Of a stretch of 42,283 bases of DNA, positions 14,208-23,481 are shown one piece after another. Where the stretch lies: NCBI GenBank assembly GCA_964415865.1, contig CAYQBY010000011.1, positions 1 through 42,283 on the forward strand, written 5' to 3'. A program made the translations under genes and the position numbers. The stretch comes from Thiopontia sp964415865 (GTDB lineage: Bacteria; Pseudomonadota; Gammaproteobacteria; GCF-002020875). Position 1 is the stretch's first letter. Every line of letters starts with the position of its first letter. The notes beneath the pieces are model-generated. The model worked only from the letters and a program-made list of their open reading frames with translations. It searched no databases and had not been told where the DNA came from.

Positions 14208-16423
14208 GTTCTGAAATACGCCTCTCTATCTCCGGAATGGTCTGTGCAGGCTGTGTCTCTGCGGTTGAGGAGGCGCTGCAGAAGGTTGACGGAGTCAAAT
14301 CAGCATCAGTCAATCTTGGTGAGCGCAGTGCAATTGTTGAGGGAGAGGTTGATGTTGATGAATTAATTGCCGCGATCAAGGAGGCAGGCTTCAATGCAGC
14401 AGAGCTGGTCAGTCTGGCAGATGAGGAGGAGAAGGAGAGTCGCGAACTGCAAGAGTATAGACGGCTTTGGTGGCGAGCAATCTCTGCCGGTGCTATCGGG
14501 CTAATTCTTTTTGTTTTAGGAATGGGCGGGTTTCTGCCGTCTGTGGAAGAGGGGCAGCTGGTCTGGCTTGGTATTAGCCTGATCACCCTGTTGGTATTGA
14601 TATTTGTGGGTGGCCATTTCTTTAGTGGGGCCTGGATTACCCTCAAGAACCGTCGTGGAAATATGGATACCCTGGTTGCGATGGGGACAGGTACTGCCTG
14701 GCTCTACTCTACCGTTATCGTGCTCTATCCAAATGTGGTTCCATCACTTGCCAGACACGCCTATTTTGAGGCGGCAGTCATAATTATTGCCCTGGTCTCG
14801 CTTGGATCGGCCCTTGAGACCCGTGCTAGAGGCAAGACCTCGGCTGCCATTCGGCAGTTAATTGGTCTGCAGCCAAAAACCGCACGAGTGATCCGCAATG
14901 GAGAGGAGATCGATTTACCTCTGGAGCAGATAGGACTGGATGAGACCCTGCGGGTACGGCCAGGTGAGAAAATTCCTCTGGATGGAGTGGTGCTTGAGGG
15001 CTCCTCTCATGTTGATGAGTCGATGTTGACCGGTGAGCCTATGCCGGTTGGCAAGAAGACTGAGAGTAAGGTGGTAGGGGGCACTATCAATGGCTCTGGC
15101 ACATTCTTGATGCGTACAACCCACATTGGCAGAGAAACCGTATTGGCGCAGATTATCGATATGGTACGCAAGGCGCAGGCCAGTAAGCCGGAGATTGGTC
15201 GTCTGGTGGACCGTATTGCGGCAGTCTTTGTACCTATTGTAGTGGTGGTTGCAGCACTAAGTTTTATTGTCTGGTTCTGGTTTGGGCCAGAGCCACAGCT
15301 CAGCTATGCAATGGTTGCGGCAATGACGGTGCTGGTGATTGCATGTCCCTGTGCCCTGGGTCTGGCTACCCCAATCTCTATCATGGTTGGGGTTGGACGT
15401 GCTGCGGGGATGGGAATTCTGATTCGTAATGGAGAGGCCCTGCAGCAGTCTGGTGAGGTGACCACGGTTGTACTGGATAAGACCGGCACCATTACTGAGG
15501 GTAACCCACGTCTCGTATCGATGCTGGCTGCAATGAACAGCAGTGAAGATGATCTGCTTGGGATGGCGGCCTCACTGGAGATGGGCTCGGAACATCCGCT
15601 GGCCACAGCAATCCTGGATGCCGCAAAGGAGCGTGGCATCTCATTGGAGAGCGCAGATAATTTTCATAGTGAGACCGGGCAGGGTATCAGCGGAGAGATC
15701 GGTGGCAGGAAGCTGCTACTGGGAAATCGTGCAATGATGGAGGCTCACGAGATCAACCTGCATAAGTGGATTGAGAAGAGCCTGGAGTGGGGTGCAGAGG
15801 GGATGACTCCAATATATCTGGCGCAGGAAGGAGAGATTGCCGGAATGTTGGCAATCGCAGACCCTATTAAGAAGGGTGCGAAAGAGTCAATCGATCAGCT
15901 GCGTCAGATTGGGGTTCGGGTAATGATGCTGACCGGTGATCATCGTTCTACCGCAGCGGCGGTTGCCGCCAAGTTAGGATTAAAGGATGACGAGGTTGCT
16001 GCAGAGCTGCTTCCATCTGCAAAAATTGATCAAATCAGACTTCTACAGCAGCGGGGAGAGCGAGTGGCGATGGTAGGGGACGGGATCAATGATGCTCCTG
16101 CACTGGCTCAGGCAGATGTGGGGATTGCCATAGGAACCGGTACCGATATTGCGATTGAATCTGCGGATATCGCCCTGATGCAGGGAACTCTGCAGGGGGT
16201 GGTTGATTCGATTGCCCTCTCCAGAGCAACGATGAGAAATATAAAACAGAATCTATTTGGTGCATTTGTCTATAACACTTTAGGTATTCCAGTAGCAGCC
16301 GGAGTACTGTTTCCAGTTTTCGGGGTAATGTTGAGTCCTGTAGTGGCTGCTGCTGCCATGAGCATGAGTTCGGTTACCGTGGTAACCAATGCATTGCGCT
16401 TGAGAAATGCCAAGTTGCTCTAA
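14204..16423 (+). CDS. copA: Cu(I)-exporting P1B-type ATPase CopA
   Basis: A 739-residue P-type ATPase that exports Cu(I) from the cytoplasm. It has one N-terminal HMA domain with GMVCAGC (residues 12-18), membrane helices, actuator segment TGEPMPV, the transmembrane metal motif CPC in IACPCALGLATP, the phosphorylated Asp in DKTGTITEG, SEHPLA of the nucleotide domain, and VGDGINDAPAL. The CPC motif indicates Cu(I)/Ag(I) specificity. The ATG at 14204 overlaps the TGA of the thioredoxin (ATGA), so translation is coupled; an alternative start 24 bases upstream is unlikely. It is the last gene of the copper and cytochrome run. Confidence 0.95.
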   Translation: MSSEIRLSISGMVCAGCVSAVEEALQKVDGVKSASVNLGERSAIVEGEVDVDELIAAIKEAGFNAAELVSLADEEEKESRELQEYRRLWWRAISAGAIGLILFVLGMGGFLPSVEEGQLVWLGISLITLLVLIFVGGHFFSGAWITLKNRRGNMDTLVAMGTGTAWLYSTVIVLYPNVVPSLARHAYFEAAVIIIALVSLGSALETRARGKTSAAIRQLIGLQPKTARVIRNGEEIDLPLEQIGLDETLRVRPGEKIPLDGVVLEGSSHVDESMLTGEPMPVGKKTESKVVGGTINGSGTFLMRTTHIGRETVLAQIIDMVRKAQASKPEIGRLVDRIAAVFVPIVVVVAALSFIVWFWFGPEPQLSYAMVAAMTVLVIACPCALGLATPISIMVGVGRAAGMGILIRNGEALQQSGEVTTVVLDKTGTITEGNPRLVSMLAAMNSSEDDLLGMAASLEMGSEHPLATAILDAAKERGISLESADNFHSETGQGISGEIGGRKLLLGNRAMMEAHEINLHKWIEKSLEWGAEGMTPIYLAQEGEIAGMLAIADPIKKGAKESIDQLRQIGVRVMMLTGDHRSTAAAVAAKLGLKDDEVAAELLPSAKIDQIRLLQQRGERVAMVGDGINDAPALAQADVGIAIGTGTDIAIESADIALMQGTLQGVVDSIALSRATMRNIKQNLFGAFVYNTLGIPVAAGVLFPVFGVMLSPVVAAAAMSMSSVTVVTNALRLRNAKLL

Positions 16424-16531
16424 TTAATACAGTATTTGTCTTGCAGAAAGTATTGGTGGCAGGAAACAAAGCGGAAACAGTTTGCTGTTATGATTGCTAA
16501 AAAATAATAATAATAAATTATTAGGAAGGTC

Positions 16532-18997
16532 ATGATGAATAGAATAGCTATCGAAAGGGGCTTTGTATCATTTGCCGGCCAGCTGATCCGCTGGAAGTGG
16601 GCCTCATTGGTGATTGTGTTGGTATTGACGGCACTGTTGCTATCCAACCTGCCCAAGATCACCATCGACACCTCAAATGAGGGGTTTCTCCGTGCCGACG
16701 ACCCCATTCTTCTCGATTACAATGGCTTTCGTGAGCAGTTTGGCCGTGAAGAGGTTGTGTTGATATCCTTACGTCCAGCAGACCTATTTGCGCCCAATTT
16801 CCTGGGAAAGCTGAAACAGTTTCACAATGATCTTGAGGATCAGGTGCCGCATCTCGATGAGGTTACCAGTCTGGTAAATGTGCGCTATACCATCGGCAAG
16901 AAGGATGAGTTGCTGGTAGAGGATCTTATGGAGGCGTTTCCAGACACCCCTGAAGGGATGGAGCAGCTTCGTGAGGCGGCTATGGCACATCCTTTTTACA
17001 GGAATCTGCTGATCTCTGAGGACGGTACAGTTACCACTATTGTTATTGAAACCCAGGCCTTCTCTGAGGAGGAGGTGGCAGATGAGCTGTCGGCAGGGTT
17101 TGATGAGATGGATGTTGAACCAGTTGAACGAGTTTTCCTTACTGATGAGGAGAATAGTGCTGTCGTTCAGGCGGTAATGAAACTAGTGGATCAATATAAG
17201 AGTGATGACTTTCCAATGGAGGTGGCTGGTTCACCGGTGGTGATGGAGGTTCTGAAAAAGTCAATGCAGAGTGATATGCGTCAGTTTACCCTCACCATGG
17301 TTGCGATCATCTTTATTTTTCTTTTTCTGCTGTTTCGTCGTCTGAGTGGTGTACTGATCCCATTGATTGTGGTGGTTCTATCACTGCTGGCAACCATCTC
17401 ATTGATGGCTGTCACCGGAGTTCCAATCAAATTACCAACACAGATTCTTCCATCTTTTATTCTTGCTGTAGGTATAGGTGATTCAGTACATATTCTCTCT
17501 ATATTTTTCCGTCGTTACGATCAGACAGGTGATAAGGGTGAGGCGATCCAGTTCGCGCTCGGGCACTCTGGACTAGCGGTAGTGATGACCAGTCTGACTA
17601 CAGCGGCAGGACTCTTCTCGTTCACCACAGCTGAGCTGGGTGCAGTAGCTGAGCTAGGAGGGTTTGGTGGGGCAGGTGTGCTCTTTGCAATGTTCTATTC
17701 ATTAATTCTTCTCCCATTACTACTTGCTATTCTTCCAGTCAGACAGCGCGCCATATCACTCAATAATGGTGAAAGCACTAAGGAGGTAAATACAACTGAT
17801 AGCCGAATGGATCGACTGCTAGATGGTGCAGTTGCAGTTGCTACAAATCATGCTGCCAAAGTTGTTCTGAGCGCTGCCTTGCTATTTATTATTGCAATTG
17901 CCGGAATCACTCAGCTTGAATTCAAGCATGATGTATTGAAGTGGTTTCCGGCTCATGAGCCGGTTCGTCAGGCAACCGAACATATTGATCGGGATATGGG
18001 GGGAACCATCTCAGTTGAGATTCTGGTGGATAGTGGAGAGCAGGAAGGATTGTATGACCCTGAATTGATGGCCAACCTTGCAAAATTGCAGGATGAGCTT
18101 GATACCTTGGGTAAAGGTGATAGTCAGTTGGAGAGTGGCAAACGTATATCAGTGGTTGATATCCTGCGCGAAACCAATCAGGCCCTAAACGAGAACCAGA
18201 GCAGCTACTATGCGGTTCCGCAAGAGCGTGAGTTATTGGCACAGGAGCTGCTACTATTTGAGAATAGTGGATCAGATGATCTGGAGAAGATGGTTGATAG
18301 TGAGTTACGAACAGCCAGACTTACACTAAGGCTTCCATGGCGTGATGCGGGGGTTTATACAGAGTTGGTACATGAGGTGCAGCAGCGCGTTGATGGTGCC
18401 TTTATCAGTACTGAAGAAGGTGACAGTAAGCTAAACAGTAGTGTAACTGGTTTAATGATGATTTTCGCTAGGACTCTTGATGCCATGATGAGCAGTATGG
18501 TGCAGAGTTACTCGATAGCAGCAGTTGTAATCACCATAATGATGATTATATTGGTTGGACATTTACGACTGGGATTAATCAGTATGATCCCCAATCTTCT
18601 ACCAATTACCATTGTGCTTGGAGTGATGGGAATAACTGGGCTTCCATTAGATGCCTTTACCATGTTGATAGGGAGTATTGCCCTGGGGTTGGCTGTCGAC
18701 GATACAGTGCACTTTATGCATAACTTCCAGCGCTACTATAGAAGAAGTGGTGATACAGTAGAGGCGATTACCCATACTCTCCACACCTCCGGGCGGGCAA
18801 TGGTAGTGACTACTGTTGTGCTTAGTCTCGGCTTCTTTATTTTTATGCGTTCGGAGATGAATAACCTGTTTAATTTTGGTGGGTTGACAGGCCTTGCAAT
18901 TATCCTGGCACTTGCGGCAGATCTGTTGTTGGCGCCGGCATTGATGACTCTCATATTTGGAAAAGTAGATCGCCCTCAGCCAGGAATGGAACAGTGA
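16532..18997 (+). CDS. RND/MMPL superfamily exporter
   Basis: An 821-residue membrane transporter of the RND superfamily, closest in layout to MMPL/patched-like and HpnN-type lipid exporters rather than AcrB-type drug pumps. It has two repeats, each with one helix, a large periplasmic domain (about residues 45-245 and 475-650) and five helices; GxGxxDSVHIL (IGDSVHIL) and GLAVDDTVHFMHNF are the paired helix-4 motifs with conserved acidic residues. AGGAAGG precedes the start. The next gene starts within its stop codon and encodes a LolA-like protein, so it likely exports a hydrophobic substrate toward the outer membrane. Confidence 0.9.
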   Translation: MMNRIAIERGFVSFAGQLIRWKWASLVIVLVLTALLLSNLPKITIDTSNEGFLRADDPILLDYNGFREQFGREEVVLISLRPADLFAPNFLGKLKQFHNDLEDQVPHLDEVTSLVNVRYTIGKKDELLVEDLMEAFPDTPEGMEQLREAAMAHPFYRNLLISEDGTVTTIVIETQAFSEEEVADELSAGFDEMDVEPVERVFLTDEENSAVVQAVMKLVDQYKSDDFPMEVAGSPVVMEVLKKSMQSDMRQFTLTMVAIIFIFLFLLFRRLSGVLIPLIVVVLSLLATISLMAVTGVPIKLPTQILPSFILAVGIGDSVHILSIFFRRYDQTGDKGEAIQFALGHSGLAVVMTSLTTAAGLFSFTTAELGAVAELGGFGGAGVLFAMFYSLILLPLLLAILPVRQRAISLNNGESTKEVNTTDSRMDRLLDGAVAVATNHAAKVVLSAALLFIIAIAGITQLEFKHDVLKWFPAHEPVRQATEHIDRDMGGTISVEILVDSGEQEGLYDPELMANLAKLQDELDTLGKGDSQLESGKRISVVDILRETNQALNENQSSYYAVPQERELLAQELLLFENSGSDDLEKMVDSELRTARLTLRLPWRDAGVYTELVHEVQQRVDGAFISTEEGDSKLNSSVTGLMMIFARTLDAMMSSMVQSYSIAAVVITIMMIILVGHLRLGLISMIPNLLPITIVLGVMGITGLPLDAFTMLIGSIALGLAVDDTVHFMHNFQRYYRRSGDTVEAITHTLHTSGRAMVVTTVVLSLGFFIFMRSEMNNLFNFGGLTGLAIILALAADLLLAPALMTLIFGKVDRPQPGMEQ

Positions 18998-19797
18998 ACA
19001 AAATATATCAATCTGTAATAACAGTATCCATGCTCTCAACAATATCCATAGCGGTAGCGGCAAACCCCACTGCTAGAGAGATTATGGATGCCGTCAATGA
19101 TCGTGATGATGGCGATAATGCATTGATGCAGATGGAGATGCGCCTGATTGACAAAAGAGGAAAGGAGCGTATCCGTAAGTTGAAAAAATGGTCTCAGGAT
19201 AGGGGAGAGGATAGCTACAGCCTACTCTTTTTTCTCTCACCTTCGGATGTGAAAGATACTGGTTTTCTCACCTATGATTATGATGAGTCGGGCAAGGATG
19301 ATGATCAGTGGCTATATCTGCCAGCACTACACAAGACTAAACGCATCGCCAATGATGACAAGAGTGGCAGTTTTATGGGGTCGGACTTTAACTACTCCGA
19401 TATGACTGATCCAGATCTTGATGATTATGAATTTACCCTGATGAAAGAGACTGAGGTAAAAGGTCATCCCGTATGGCAGATAAAATCTGTGCCAAAATCT
19501 AAAGAGACCATCAAGGAAACAGGGTACAGACAGTCGGTAGTATTTGTGCGTAAGGATAACCACGTGGTGGTACGTGTAGTACGGTGGTTGGAAAAAAAGG
19601 GAAAGCTACGTTATCTGGATGTAAAGAAACTGGAGCAGATTGATGGTGTCTGGACCCCAATGGAGACAACCATGACAACCAAGCAGGGTAAAAGAACCCA
19701 TCATAAGACAGTGATTCGTTACTCCAGTGTCAAGTATGGGCAGGAGCTTGGCCAAGATATGTTCACTGTTAGACGTCTGGAGAAGGGTGCTGACTGA
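18994..19797 (+). CDS. LolA-like outer membrane lipoprotein-sorting family protein
   Basis: A 267-residue periplasmic protein of the LolA-like family annotated as outer membrane lipoprotein-sorting protein. Signal peptide is residues 1-22 (SIAVAA). Family marks are AREIMDAVNDRDDGDN, the WLYLPALHKTKRI strand, GSFMGSDFNYSDMTD, and DVKKLEQIDGVWTP. Such proteins commonly accompany RND exporters and likely carry a lipid or lipoprotein across the periplasm. GTG start overlapping the exporter stop (GTGA); its stop shares one base with the following ATG. Confidence 0.9.
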   Translation: MNKIYQSVITVSMLSTISIAVAANPTAREIMDAVNDRDDGDNALMQMEMRLIDKRGKERIRKLKKWSQDRGEDSYSLLFFLSPSDVKDTGFLTYDYDESGKDDDQWLYLPALHKTKRIANDDKSGSFMGSDFNYSDMTDPDLDDYEFTLMKETEVKGHPVWQIKSVPKSKETIKETGYRQSVVFVRKDNHVVVRVVRWLEKKGKLRYLDVKKLEQIDGVWTPMETTMTTKQGKRTHHKTVIRYSSVKYGQELGQDMFTVRRLEKGAD

Positions 19798-21212
19798 TGC
19801 TGCGCTGGCCTCTTCTGATGTGGCTGATTACAACAGCAGCTACTGCAGTTGAGAGTGAGCTATTGCTGGAAGATGTACTGGGTGGGTTTGATGACGAGCT
19901 TGCTCCAGGAGCTGATCTCTCTATCGATGATGCTCTGGGTGGCTTTGATGATAAGAGTGCGGACGCTGTAGCTGATTTCGATGAGAGTGTCACTGAAGAG
20001 CAGGGGATGGATCTTCGTGGCCACTGGATTACCGGTAGCTCTTGGAATATTGCAGGGGAGAGTCCAACCAGTGATCGCTTAACCAGGCTCTCTACCAAGC
20101 TTTGGCTTGAGGCAGAGAGTAAGATTGGTGAGGGATGGAAATTTCATGGAGAAGGTTTTCTCCGCTACGACTTTGCCTATGAGATCAATGGGCGCAACAA
20201 CTACACAGATGGGGTGCTAGACACCTATGAGAGTGATGAGGAGATTGGCGAGCTCTGGGTACGTGGATCCCTGACCCCCAACCTTGACCTTAAGATGGGA
20301 CGACAGATTGTGGTTTGGGGGCAGTCTGACTATCTGCGGGTCAACGATGTGATCAATCCAATCGATCTGCGTGAGCCGGGGCTGGGGGATATTGAAACCC
20401 TGCGTCGTCCTGTAGGAATGGTTAAAGGCGATTATTACAGTGGTCCATGGCGGCTGACTGCCATGTTTATTCCGGAGAACCGGGCCAACCTCTCAGCACC
20501 TTGTGGTAGTGAATATTCATTAGCTGGAGTTGTTGCATTAGAGAGTGATTGTGATTCTGTGCCAGTAGAGGCTCCAGGAGATGGGCTGGATGATGCAGAG
20601 TATGCGCTCTCTGCAATGGGTCGTTTCAGTGGCTGGGACCTCTCCTTCTATGGGGGAAGACTAAACTATGGCACCGCCTATAAGGATGGTACCGGATCCT
20701 CAAATGTAATGAGAAATGCCAGGGTGAATCATCTAGGTAGTGCACTCAACATTGCAGAGGGAAGTTGGCTTTGGAAGGGAGAAGCGGCAGTAACGGATGG
20801 ACTACGCTACTTCAATACAGGTGCAGATGAAAAGTCACGGCTGGATATCTTGCTGGGTGGAGAGTATCGCGGCATTACCGATACCACACTCTCATTTGAG
20901 GTATTGAGGCGACATATCAATAGTTATGACAGCTCTCTTGTCGGTGGAACCGACTATGTAGATGAGAATAGCTGGCAGAATGTATTTGCCTACAGTCGTG
21001 ACATGTACAATGAGACCCTCCATCTCAAAGGGGTGTTGCTGCGTAATGGTAGCTCTCTGGATGAGGGCGGTTATCTACGACTCTCTGCCGCATATGATCT
21101 GGATGATAACTGGTCGGCTACAGGAGGTGGAATTTGGTATGACGCAGCAAAATACCCGCCCAACTGGGGAGATAATGATCGCCTCTTTGTCGAGATCAGG
21201 CGTGATTTCTAA
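19797..21212 (+). CDS. DUF1302-like outer membrane beta-barrel protein
   Basis: A 471-residue exported protein. A short signal peptide (residues 1-18) is followed by an acidic segment with two copies of LGGFDD (residues 28-33 and 47-52), then beta-rich sequence of alternating polar and aromatic residues that ends in a terminal Phe (FVEIRRDF), as outer membrane barrels do. MGRQIVVWGQSDYLRVNDVINPID is typical of DUF1302 proteins. With the exporter and the LolA-like protein it completes an inner membrane-periplasm-outer membrane set. The substrate is unknown. Confidence 0.8.
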   Translation: MLRWPLLMWLITTAATAVESELLLEDVLGGFDDELAPGADLSIDDALGGFDDKSADAVADFDESVTEEQGMDLRGHWITGSSWNIAGESPTSDRLTRLSTKLWLEAESKIGEGWKFHGEGFLRYDFAYEINGRNNYTDGVLDTYESDEEIGELWVRGSLTPNLDLKMGRQIVVWGQSDYLRVNDVINPIDLREPGLGDIETLRRPVGMVKGDYYSGPWRLTAMFIPENRANLSAPCGSEYSLAGVVALESDCDSVPVEAPGDGLDDAEYALSAMGRFSGWDLSFYGGRLNYGTAYKDGTGSSNVMRNARVNHLGSALNIAEGSWLWKGEAAVTDGLRYFNTGADEKSRLDILLGGEYRGITDTTLSFEVLRRHINSYDSSLVGGTDYVDENSWQNVFAYSRDMYNETLHLKGVLLRNGSSLDEGGYLRLSAAYDLDDNWSATGGGIWYDAAKYPPNWGDNDRLFVEIRRDF

Positions 21213-21780
21213 CTCTCTGCTGATTATTATCTTTCTTGTCTCAATCACAACTTCAACTCTTGCCGAGGTAACAACAGGTGTAGAGGAGGAGACAGATCTA
21301 CGGTTCTGGAGCTGGGAGCGCCGGGGTATATCTCTGCAATTAACCCAACGGACTCCAGACCAGACAGAGGCGTTTTTTATTGGCAGAGGGTTTTCGTCAG
21401 AAAAGTCCAAAATGGTTGGGGAGAGTTGTGTTTTTCAGGCAGTTTTCCGTAACAGTAGCAACGACCATCTAGAGTACAGTCTGGAACATTGGGATGTGAT
21501 GTACAAACAAGAAATAAGGATGCCACTTCATCGTAATTATTGGGAACAGAGATGGATAGAGGAGTCAGTTTCAAATGCCTCAAGGATTGCATTTCGCTGG
21601 TCACTACTGCCTACAGTGCAACGTTTCGAACCAGGTGACTATAACTGGGGAATGATAAGTTTTGGCCTTAATCCCGGTGCAGAGTTTGATCTCTCAATCA
21701 GGATGAAGCATGGGGATAAGGTGGTAACAGAGAAACTTGCTGGAATGCAATGTGCTGAGAGGGACGAGAGTAATGGTTAG
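21202..21780 (+). CDS. Exported protein of unknown function with two cysteines
   Basis: A 192-residue protein with a signal peptide (residues 2-21, ending TSTLAE) and a predicted beta-rich body with no family that I recognise. It has only two cysteines (GESCVFQ and GMQCAER), far apart, which could form one disulfide. The following gene encodes a thioredoxin-like protein. The open frame runs 80 codons further upstream inside the barrel gene; I take the GTG at 21202, because the signal peptide begins there and the overlap with the upstream stop is then only 11 bases. GATCAGG precedes it. Confidence 0.6.
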   Translation: MISNSLLIIIFLVSITTSTLAEVTTGVEEETDLRFWSWERRGISLQLTQRTPDQTEAFFIGRGFSSEKSKMVGESCVFQAVFRNSSNDHLEYSLEHWDVMYKQEIRMPLHRNYWEQRWIEESVSNASRIAFRWSLLPTVQRFEPGDYNWGMISFGLNPGAEFDLSIRMKHGDKVVTEKLAGMQCAERDESNG

Positions 21781-22291
21781 GATTGTTCGTGTAGTTTTGG
21801 TTATGGTTGCAGTTATACTGTTTACTGGCAATGTGATGGCAGAAAAGGCGGGCAAGGGGTTAACAGCTGTTAGTGGAATGACAGCCCCGGATTTTGAGCT
21901 GATGGATTCTGAAGAGGAGATGCACCATCTCTCTGACTATCGAGGTAAACCAGTAATTGTTAATTTCTGGGCTACCTGGTGTCCACCATGCAGAGCAGAG
22001 ATGCCCTCAATGCAACGTGCATGGGAGGTACTGAAGGAAAAAGGTGTAATGATGCTCGCCATAAATGTAGGAGAGGATGAGGATATGATCTTTCCATTCA
22101 CTGCAGAGTATCCTGTCGAGTTTCCGTTGTTGATGGATCTGGACTCTTCAGTCACCCAGCAGTGGGGAGTTAGGGGGTTACCAACAACATATGTGGTTAA
22201 TCCAGATGGTGAGATCGTCTATCGTGCGGTGGGGGGAAGAGATTGGGATAGTGATATGATGCTAAATCCTATTCTTGATCTACTTGATTAA
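21773..22291 (+). CDS. TlpA/ResA-like periplasmic thioredoxin
   Basis: A 172-residue exported thioredoxin-fold protein with signal peptide (residues 1-23, ending GNVMAE), active site WCPPC in NFWATWCPPCRAEMP and cis-Pro loop VRGLPTTYVVNPDG. The ATG at 21773 overlaps the previous stop by 8 bases and follows GGGACGAG. It is the second TlpA-like protein in the window and differs clearly from the one at 13704. It closes the exporter operon and ends 4 bases into the end of the opposite-strand regulator. Confidence 0.9.
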   Translation: MVRIVRVVLVMVAVILFTGNVMAEKAGKGLTAVSGMTAPDFELMDSEEEMHHLSDYRGKPVIVNFWATWCPPCRAEMPSMQRAWEVLKEKGVMMLAINVGEDEDMIFPFTAEYPVEFPLLMDLDSSVTQQWGVRGLPTTYVVNPDGEIVYRAVGGRDWDSDMMLNPILDLLD

Positions 22292-22566
22292 GCCCTCTTG
22301 ATCCAATCCTGAAACCTGTTTAGAAGATCCAGTAGTTCTGGATCAGAGATACAGTAGAAGACAAAACTTCCATTCTTTTCTCCACGTACCAGATTCATCT
22401 CTCTGAGTTTTCTGAGATGAAAAGAGACGTTAGTCTGGCTTAACCCTGTATCAGCAATTACTGCAGATACGGGTCTGCATTCAAGCCCCAGTGAGGTAAG
22501 AATTCGTAACCGATTTGGTTCTGATAACACCTTGAACAGCGATGAGAGCTTTTTGACCTGTTCCAT
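22288..22566 (-). CDS. ArsR/SmtB-family transcriptional repressor
   Basis: A 92-residue winged-helix regulator: KVLSEPNRLRILTSL at helix 1-2, recognition helix SQTNVSFHLRKLREMNLV, and wing RGEKNGSFVFYCISD. Cysteines are Cys30 (LECRPVS, near the helix-3 position used by ArsR metal sites) and Cys72. The ligand cannot be decided: a thiol pair of this kind could sense arsenite or reactive sulfur species. It diverges from the fatty acid hydroxylase operon; ATATG/CATAT repeats in the shared promoter are a likely operator. Confidence 0.9.
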   Translation of the reverse strand: MEQVKKLSSLFKVLSEPNRLRILTSLGLECRPVSAVIADTGLSQTNVSFHLRKLREMNLVRGEKNGSFVFYCISDPELLDLLNRFQDWIKRA

Positions 22567-22585
22567 AATCTGTGGTTAAATTAAG

Positions 22586-22622
22586 ATATGCGTTAATGCT
22601 CATATGCGAGTTTGTTTATATG
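22586..22622. promoter_or_regulatory. ArsR-type operator candidate
   Basis: ATATG (22586-22590) and CATAT (22601-22605) form a dyad with a 10-base spacer, and another ATATG follows at 22618-22622, next to the palindrome GAATATTC (22622-22629). They lie between the divergent starts at 22566 and 22663, where a local ArsR repressor would bind. Confidence 0.45.
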
Positions 22623-22662
22623 AATATTCTAACAGTTAACCTGAGCTGTCAAGGAGAGTGAT

Positions 22663-23478
22663 GTGATTGAGAGCTTTTTTCTTCAGATAGAAGCAAATGA
22701 GAATGCGATAAGACTATCAGCATTTCTAGGGATTTTTGCCATCATGGCTCTATGGGAGGTGATTGCACCTCGCCGTAAGCTCTCTATGGGGCGGGTAGTT
22801 AGATGGGGAAGCAACCTGGGGATAGTAGTGATCAATACTATGTTGGTTCGTCTAATCTTTCCAGTTGCAGCGGCAGGGGTAGCAATAATTATCTCTGAGC
22901 AGAGCTGGGGAATCCTTAATCAGATTGAAATTGGTGATGCTCTAGAGATTTTAGTTGCCATTATGGTATTGGATTTTGCAATATATCTACAGCATAGACT
23001 TTTTCATGCTGTTCCACTGCTCTGGAGGCTCCATCGTATGCACCATGCAGATCTCGATTATGATGTCACCACAGGCGCACGTTTTCATCCAATTGAGATT
23101 ATTCTCTCAATGGTGATTAAATTTGGTGTAATTCTGTTGATTGGTGCACCTGTAGTTGCCGTTATTATTTTTGAGGTGCTGCTTAACGCTACAGCAATGT
23201 TTAACCATAGCAATGTCAGGTTGCCTCTTTCTATAGACCGCTGGTTGCGTTTGCTTGTGGTTACCCCTGATATGCACCGGGTTCACCACTCTATAATCCG
23301 CAACGAGACTGACAGTAATTTTGGTTTCAACCTTCCATGGTGGGATCGTCTACTGGGAACATATATTGCGCAACCGAAGGAGGGGCATATAGGGATGGAG
23401 ATTGGGATACCACAATTTCGTAACTTTAGTGATAACAGGTTGGATCAGATGCTTGTCCAGCCTTTCTATGATGGATAA
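22663..23478 (+). CDS. Fatty acid hydroxylase/sterol desaturase family membrane protein
   Basis: A 271-residue integral membrane di-iron enzyme family member. The three histidine boxes are intact: HRLFH (residues 111-115), HRMHH (124-128) and HRVHH (205-209). Several hydrophobic segments surround them. The family hydroxylates or desaturates lipid chains with O2; the substrate here is not known. GTG start behind AAGGAGAG. It is the first gene after the ArsR-type operator, and the VTT protein starts 3 bases after its stop. Confidence 0.9.
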   Translation: MIESFFLQIEANENAIRLSAFLGIFAIMALWEVIAPRRKLSMGRVVRWGSNLGIVVINTMLVRLIFPVAAAGVAIIISEQSWGILNQIEIGDALEILVAIMVLDFAIYLQHRLFHAVPLLWRLHRMHHADLDYDVTTGARFHPIEIILSMVIKFGVILLIGAPVVAVIIFEVLLNATAMFNHSNVRLPLSIDRWLRLLVVTPDMHRVHHSIIRNETDSNFGFNLPWWDRLLGTYIAQPKEGHIGMEIGIPQFRNFSDNRLDQMLVQPFYDG

Positions 23479-23481
23479 CCG

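Noticed and set aside
14098..14646. Ser/Thr-rich 182-residue frame on the minus strand
   Set aside because: It lies wholly over the thioredoxin and copA coding sequence, which have intact motifs.
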